The notes beneath the pieces are model-generated. The model saw only the letters and a program-made list of their open reading frames with translations. It searched no databases and had not been told where the DNA came from. DNA of 64,000 nt from Albula goreensis (taxonomy: Eukaryota > Chordata > Actinopteri > Albuliformes > Albulidae). Within the stretch, counting starts at the first letter, position 1. Every line of letters begins with the position of its first letter. The position numbers and the translations under genes are program-made. The stretch spans positions 30,084,501-30,148,500 of the forward strand of contig CM040748.1 in the NCBI GenBank assembly GCA_022829145.1, read 5' to 3'. Positions 58,018 through 64,000 of this stretch are shown piece after piece.

Positions 58018-58320
58018 TGTTGGGCCAGTAGGGGGAGCTCTATTGCCCCAGCACAGTGATGAAGGTGTCGTCCTGTAGAGGGTGCGGTCCTTAGGATGAG
58101 ATGGTTAACTGAGATCTGATCTGAGGGTGTTTACATGGTCCTTTTCAAAACGGTTGGTGTATTAAGCTTGTCATTCTGGTCAAATTCCCGCCCACATAAC
58201 CCCTGTATATGATTGGCTACAGAATCTCATGCAGGCCCAACCCACATTAATTCCCCAGGTCTTCACTGCAAAAGAGAGTTTAATTCACAGTTGAATTCAC
58301 AGCTAACATTGTAAAAAATG
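58018..58320 (+). repeat. Fish dispersed repeat
   Basis: GGGCCAGTAGGGGGAGCTCT, GCCCCAGCACAGTGATG, then GTCCTTAGGATGAGATGGTT and CCCTGTATATGATTGGCTAC. The first half matches the common fish repeat words GCCAGTAGAGGGCGCT and GTCCTTTGGATGAGACGTT. The last part (58188-58294) is homologous to 438-523. The two occurrences show the family's 3' portion is present twice in this window. No tail or target duplication was identified. Confidence 0.65.
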
Positions 58321-59360
58321 TTGAAAATTAAAAGTGGCTTATTGAATGACCGTTTGTATATTTCAGAGCCGTCTGGCAATTTGAGAACTGATTAAGGCCT
58401 CAAACTGACCTATCTGTTTCTTTCTTTTTCCTTCTCTTTGTCACCCATTCTGCATTTGGTCACTTTTTCTGTTTTTTGCATTACGTCTCATGTAATGATC
58501 ACTTCAGTCTCAACCTTGAAATACTTTATCCTCAGTTGCAGTGAAGTAAAAGGATTTCTTTCATGTCTATAACTTAAAGCTTCAGTGCTCAGGGATAATA
58601 TCGGGATTTTGTCTAACGCGTCATGTCACAATAATTCAAGATATCGAGTAAATAGTTAAAGAGTACCTCTCGCCATTTTTTTTGTCATGGCTTAAGCTGT
58701 CAAGTATTCAACAAAACAAAAAATGAAATTCATGCGTCCACTTCAACCATGAGAATAAAATGCATTCCATCTCGTTGGTGCCAAATGACACTCGACGCTC
58801 CATCAGTTTCAGCTGACAAGCCTAGTTGGTGCCCACATACATAGCATGGACTTAAGGGCCCTCTGCAATAGGAGCTATTTGTGTCTGCACAATAAACACT
58901 AATGTGTGAATGAATCTACACTTTCTATCATTCTTTTCAAGCTGTGAATGCTTTTGCGATTATCTTTCCCCCCCCACAGACTCCACTGAGACTCAGTCCC
59001 CATCTGCTGGAGTTTCCTATCCATGTGGAAATCTGTTTCTATCACTCTGCCCCTAGTGGCAAATCATTGCTACAACATGTCTTTGCCTGCTTGAGTCCTT
59101 CTCCCTTCCATAAGTCCAGTACAGCTAATGTATCTCCACCCATTTCCTCTCACCTATACGTTTGAGATCCTAGATTCATACCAGATGAAATGAACCGTGT
59201 CAAAAACATGCCTCTTCAGGCTATCCGCTGTTTATTTAAACCTGAGTGGAATATTTGATTTTTGAAAGCGCACTCTCAATCCCAATTAAGACTGAAAATG
59301 AGGAAGGGTCTGATTTCTCCATGGTTTTCTGCCTGGTTTAGTCCGTGGTATGTGGCACGC
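58321..59360. other. Unique AT-rich DNA, no supported gene
   Basis: A C8 run lies at about 58970-58977. The 73-codon frame 58944-59165 plus is unsupported. At about 59197-59222 a phrase reading SKTCLFRLS vaguely resembles the C-terminus of L2 LINEs but is too short to call. Confidence 0.4.
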
Positions 59361-59660
59361 CTGTGAGCCAAAATGGATACATTTCAGCGGCCCGTGTTGC
59401 CAGTACCTGGGCCATAAAGTTCGGATTTCTCACCAGGGGGGCTGTAATTAGGGACTAATGCGAGGGGACATCTGTACGCTAAGCTCTGTGGTAGCACTGG
59501 TGCCAGGGACAAATGAGCCACATTTGATGTAGTCAATAATTCTTCCTCTAATGCTGTAGAAGGCTCATCAGCATTTTGGCCTCTCTCGCTTATAGTCAGA
59601 CAACACATGGGTCAGAACCTGGGCCATTTATGCACTGTCACTTTGTGCATGTAGTCCTTC
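59361..59660. promoter_or_regulatory. Candidate conserved noncoding element
   Basis: Complex low-repeat sequence containing GGGCTGTAATTAGGGACTAATG at about 59440-59461, a pair of homeodomain cores, plus GTAGTCAATAATTC at about 59530. No domain in the overlapping 74-codon minus frame. Function inferred. Confidence 0.3.
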
Positions 59661-60555
59661 AGAATTAAACAGAGGAGGTAGTTAGTGGTTCCATCACTAA
59701 ATGCTCAGAACAGGATGGATAGCAACATTCGGTCTGAAAGGCCCCGCCTAAAAAAAGGCTACAGGTTCGCCAAATAAAAGAACATGTTATTGGAAAATAG
59801 AGAATATCCATAGTTCTTAATTGTCCTCTTTCCCTGTCCCAGGTGTCTGCTGTCACCCTTGAAAAGGGGAAGGACCCTGCTCTGGCATGCTGTGAATTCA
59901 TAGCCTGCTCTCTCAGCATCCTGTCACTCCACTTATCATCTTCCTGTCACATGTCAGATGCGTAATCAACCTAAATCTAATAATCCCTTAGGATGCCCTT
60001 CCTCCAGGATGAGACTTTAAAAGTCCTGTTTTCCAGGATTCCATAAATACATGACCACTTTTGGCTTCTTTAACAGAATACGTTGTTGAGCTAACTTACT
60101 CCAGAATGATTGGAAATAGCAACTTCAATAATTCAAATAAGCAAAAAGCAAAATGTACCAAATGTGTAAAAACAGTGCCTATAAGTATGATTTGCCAAAA
60201 AAGATAAAATCATTTTAAAATGAACTGTTTAAAGGTATTGGCAATTGTGCATAAATCCACTTTTTTAGGTCATCTACCTCAGAGTTGGGATAAAGGGTCT
60301 CCTCCTATCACTACACTAGTAGCATGGTATATTGTGTGGAACTTTAATGGTGTTTATATACAGTACTTGATTCCATTCTGTATGGAGCGAGTACATTTTG
60401 TGTGATTCTCCCTCAGGCAACAAAGCACAGCTACTGTGAGGAAGGCACAATAAATGCAAGAAAAAGTTTAGTATGAAACTGTTTATCATGGAACTTTCCC
60501 ATGCTGTCTTCCTTTTATATTCTCTCTGTTTTTGATCTTGTGTCTGTGTGTGAGA
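59661..60555. other. Unique DNA, no gene seen
   Basis: Nothing recognised apart from short frames without support. Confidence 0.5.
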
Positions 60556-60572
60556 ACGCGTGCATGCGCGCG
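60556..60572. other. Z-DNA-prone alternating tract
   Basis: ACGCGTGCATGCGCGCG is a perfect 17-nt purine-pyrimidine alternation with high CG content. It sits inside a GT-rich stretch (60538-60594). Confidence 0.7.
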
Positions 60573-62018
60573 AACACCCAAGCATGTGTGTTATCATTTT
60601 CAAACAGACAGCTGTTTTTCTCTCCTTTGTTTTACAGGAACTTGCATGTTCTCATAGTCTGTCTGTTTATATAAATAACATCTGTTTGTATGGCAGAGTT
60701 ATTCCATTGAGAACTACAGCTACCGTGCTCAATTGAGTCACTACCTGATCTCTTATGAAAAGGAAATATGTAAATGTGAGGTAAAACGTGAAAACCAACA
60801 TACAAGTAAAAAAACAGGCTGTGCGGTTTAACCAACACATACTTAAATGTTGTATATTGAATGTTGTATATTGAACTGAAACAATGGAGCGAAAACACAT
60901 TTTCCCATGGATGTCATTCATATCTATCATATTGAAAGTTAAGTGGATAAGTATCTTTTAAAAGTCTTTAAAGACATTTAATAATATTCTTGAAATTGTA
61001 ATATGTTGTTAGAGAGCAGTTAAATTGATTCATATATAGCCTTTAACAAAGCATTGAAACTATAATTATATTTACCGCATAATATATTTAAACCAAACAT
61101 TCTGGATACTCCATAGGCTTGCAGAGCAAAATAGACCAGATATAGGTCACTATTTAGATTCCTTAATGTATTTTCATTATTTAACATTTTTTTTCTGTGG
61201 AGTTGGCAAACTGGGACAAATAAGGGAAAAACAGTTGTCGTTGTTTTGTTTGCTCCTTTTAGGGAAGTTGCACTGTAAGCATCAGCTGGATTCCAAAAAA
61301 GCCCGGAGGCCAGTGGAAACATCCGCATGGAAGAATGAAACGTTGAGCTGTCCTGGTCACTCATAACCGAGGCACTTGGGACATTTTCTCTGTCCTTTCC
61401 AGAGAAATCCGTGTGAGGAAAAAACTCTGAGGAAAAACCTCCACACCTGTGACGTGGTAGCGTCTTCTTTCCAGCATTAAGGCGATGCTAACCTATTCCA
61501 AAAAGACATGATCTCCATTCAACATATCTGAACTTACAACCTTATATACACTTGCCAAAAGAAACAAATCAAATAATATCAATGACTACAGCTGCTACGA
61601 TAGCAGTAGTGTAAATGTGCATCTGCATTGTACGCAGCTGGTTAACTACCCTTTTTTCATTTCAGTGAGTGCCGTTTTAAAAATAGAAAATGATAATATG
61701 GCTTATTAACATACTCCCTAAATATGTACTAGATATCTGAAGGCATTATTTTACACAGAGACAGATTTAAATACTTGGAACAGCTCTGTCAGTCCATGTT
61801 GTAGAGGTAGAGGCTCTTTGGGTGTCCAAGAGGTCTAGGCTTTTCGGTGTCCAAGCCCATGTGAGGTGCAGTACTGGATACTCTATAGGTTGCAGGTAAA
61901 TGGCTACTACTGTAATTGGGTTGAATGGCCAGCTGCTGTGAGTATTATACATTCTTATAGTCTTTTGACTGTTACTACCACATGTAAATTCCAGAGAAAG
62001 ACAGGAAATTATTCTGGG
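60573..62018. other. AT-rich unique DNA with a small local duplication
   Basis: GGCTCTTTGGGTGTCCAAG (61812) and GGCTTTTCGGTGTCCAAG (61838) form a 26-bp-period tandem duplication. The 114-codon minus frame 61020-61364 is unsupported. Confidence 0.45.
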
Positions 62019-62660
62019 CTATTGGGAAGGATTAAAAGTGAAAAAAGATGCAGTGAGAAGGGGCTCTGTGGTGAGCTTGTTTGCAAACAGAGACTCGTAC
62101 CGTTGCCCTCGTTCAGGCGGTCGAGCCAAGACCAACAGATGGGAAGACCAAAGGAGCTGAGTATTTAATGTGTTTTCCTGACCGCCGTGAGAAAGGGGCG
62201 TCTGTCCTTGGAGACGGGCTGCGTTTCCCTGTGGTTGGGCGGTAGGAGCCATGCGGTGGAGAGGAAACCGAAGCCGCTGAACCTTCAGCGGTCGCTGAAC
62301 CCAGTGGCTGGAGTCCTGACACTGTGTCTTAACCACGGTCCTGCCCTCGGCACCCACACACACACAAAACACACACTCACCGGCGCACACACTTCCAGCC
62401 TTACTGAAATCTCTAGGTTCCTCTAGGTTAACACCTTCAAATAGCACATTCACACTGAAATCTGATGTTCTGTTATATAAGAACAGCAATAAAAGACTGC
62501 CGCACGACCAATGTGAAAATGTGAAAACATCCCACAATCCTCTTTGACTATTAAAATTCAAATTGTAATGGAGGAAAGTTTTTTTTGACCTTCTGTTCCA
62601 AGTGGCAAATGTGGAAGCTATTCTGTGAGAGAAAAAAATCACAGAGAATTGTTCAAACAC
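62019..62660 (-). other. Longest open frame in the window, unrecognised (213 codons)
   Basis: An ATG-initiated minus-strand frame of 213 codons, within which two other frames are partly open (62113-62322 minus, 62187-62426 plus). It crosses a CA-rich patch at 62352-62390, read as CVFCVCVG. I recognise no domain, signal peptide or membrane segment. The stretch 62085-62345 is GC-richer than its surroundings, which lowers stop frequency. A chance frame over a GC-rich noncoding element is the likeliest reading; a lineage-specific gene is not excluded. Confidence 0.2.
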
Positions 62661-63299
62661 ATTTGTTTTAGTGTGGAGTGCACTGTGTAGATCAGAAATC
62701 TGTCTGAATTCCTACTCTAGAGTCATGATCAGGTGGGTGAGAATTTGTGCAGCATATGGAGCCAGTTAGTCCCAAACAGGGTATATGAAACCCACAACTT
62801 CTATAGGGATTGAGTGAATACGTTTTTGTATGTATATTATTTCATAGATTCTTTCTACATTTTCATTATATATCACAGCTTTCTTGACTAGTTTTTTTTT
62901 TTACTCTGGCAGCTACAATATGTTTCAATTTCTTTTCCTTTCTGTATATAAATAACAAGATGCTGTAACTATAGTATTCAATTATGAATTGAAAATATCT
63001 GTGGGTTCACATTTCACACTCGAATATTTTATGATATTCTAATGAAAGCAGAAAAATATGAATTCTAATAACTAAAAAGGTCAGTTATGAACAAAAAAGA
63101 AAACATTTTGTTCTGAGCAGCAAAAGATGTGGTATCTCAGTTTCATTAAGCTGTTTCTCCTACAAAGAATTAAGCGGCTGTTCTGACAAAAGAACAACTG
63201 CTTAATTAAGAGACAGATGAAAACAACGGCAACATTTTGTTCCCTGATTTCCTGAACTAAACAGGAAAAGTAAATCTTTTGTGTTTTTCAACTCAAAGA
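62661..63299. other. AT-rich DNA, nothing recognised
   Basis: T-rich run at about 62892-62902. No gene or repeat seen. Confidence 0.5.
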
Positions 63300-63790
63300 G
63301 TGACAGATCACGTACAGTAGCGCAATGAATTACAATGTAACGGGTCTTTGCAGATGCCTCGGTCTAACAGCTCCGTGGAATGTCTGCTGGCCATAATGAC
63401 CTGGCTAAATGCGAGGCTGCCCTGTGACCTTCTGCTTCATCTGTGGGCGCATGAATGACAGAGGTCCCTTCATTCTGTCTCATTCCAGAAAACCCCTGGG
63501 GTCATATCATGTATGTTTACCATTAAATGAATTTGTCAAGGCGAGCTATTCATGAGCTGTCCTCGTTGCGGCTGGACTACACTTTACTTTTTCCTCCGGA
63601 TCACAGAGAACGGCACAGTACCGAATCAGCTAGGCCGCGCTCATAGGTGCTAATTATAAAGTGATGACATAACATCGGAAGTAATTCAAAGCCTCCATGG
63701 TCTCCCCGCTGACAAGATCTAAAGATCATTTGCGGCGTAGATTCCCACCTCCTTCATTTCTCCAAGAACTGGAAGGTATATCCCCCAGAA
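63300..63790. promoter_or_regulatory. Candidate conserved noncoding element near the window end
   Basis: Low-repeat sequence with GCTAATTATAAAGTGATGAC at about 63649-63668 (homeodomain core plus an AP-1/CRE-like TGATGACAT), ATCGGAAGTAATTC (ETS-like) at about 63674-63687, and scattered CpG (63560-63650). The same texture runs from 63330 on. Regulatory role is inferred. Confidence 0.35.
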
Positions 63791-64000
63791 GTGATTCAAA
63801 CCTTTTAAAATAGCACCCCAAGTAAGGACTGAAGCTTTTCTCAACGCAAAGGGTGGCCAACTCCAAAGACCGATCACATTTTTACCACTGGAATTGCAGG
63901 CTTTAGTTTCATGGTACAGACCTGGTGTTATCTTTTTAAAATGTGTTTTCTTTATTGGTTATTCAAGTTTTTATAAATTGTCTGCTAAATGTGGACAGAA

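Noticed and set aside
59190..59235. L2 LINE C-terminus (SKTCLFRLS)
   Set aside because: Too short, preceded by a stop, and no upstream RT motif in register.
1..64000. CRISPR arrays, bacterial operons, phage genes, rRNA or intact tRNA genes
   Set aside because: No regularly spaced identical repeats, no prokaryotic gene organisation and no canonical RNA gene sequences were seen.

Overview
This 64 kb window looks like AT-rich vertebrate DNA, most likely from a ray-finned fish. The evidence is indirect: long (CA)n and (TAA)n microsatellites, decayed L2/Rex1-type LINE reverse transcriptase fragments, LINE tails ending in AAATAAAGG, a Tc1-like transposase relic, a 101-bp hAT-type MITE, an LTR-retrotransposon solo LTR, and several dispersed repeats of the kinds common in fish genomes. 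There are no bacterial or phage genes, operons, CRISPR arrays, rRNAs or tRNA genes that I can support. The species cannot be named from what is visible.

I found no host protein-coding gene or exon that I would defend. The longest open frame (213 codons, minus strand, 62019-62660) has no recognisable domain and crosses a CA repeat. The only frames with recognisable protein similarity are transposon relics: LINE RT at 17340-17850 and 46420-46830, and Tc1 transposase at 26031-26185. The window is best read as intergenic or intronic sequence.

Layout. 0-8.5 kb: dispersed-repeat and LINE-tail pieces, a probable LTR (677-1035), a degraded hAT-like element (5518-5778), then unique AT-rich DNA. 8.5-10.5 kb: a complex, CpG-richer block ending in a strong G-quadruplex tract. 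11.15 kb: a near-perfect 28-bp-arm hairpin. 16-22 kb: microsatellites, a LINE relic, and copy A of a 350-bp dispersed repeat. 22.8-31 kb: several complex, low-repeat, homeodomain/POU-motif-rich stretches that look like conserved noncoding elements, interrupted by the Tc1 relic. 34.4 kb: the hAT MITE with a perfect 8-bp target duplication. 35.3-38.4 kb: regulatory-looking DNA containing two collinear, diverged copies of one ~245-bp element about 1.145 kb apart. 39-46 kb: mixed unique DNA, a pentamer satellite-like tract, phased TTAGCTTA motifs, and an 85-bp tandem duplication. 46-51 kb: a LINE relic, a GC-rich block with a DR1-type nuclear-receptor motif, a LINE tail, and copy B of the 350-bp repeat. 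53.4 kb: a solo LTR with a 5-bp target duplication. 55.4-57.2 kb: a CpG-rich block with inverted TCF/LEF-type motifs, a minus-strand G4 tract, a tRNA-derived SINE head, and another conserved-looking block. 57.7-64 kb: a long CA repeat, a fish-type dispersed repeat, and further conserved-looking DNA.

If the window has a function, it is probably regulatory: a series of enhancer-like blocks in a gene-poor interval. All enhancer calls are inferences from sequence texture and motifs, because no cross-species alignment could be run. The observations visible directly are the twin elements near 37-38 kb, the MITE and solo LTR with intact target duplications, and the 11.15 kb hairpin.
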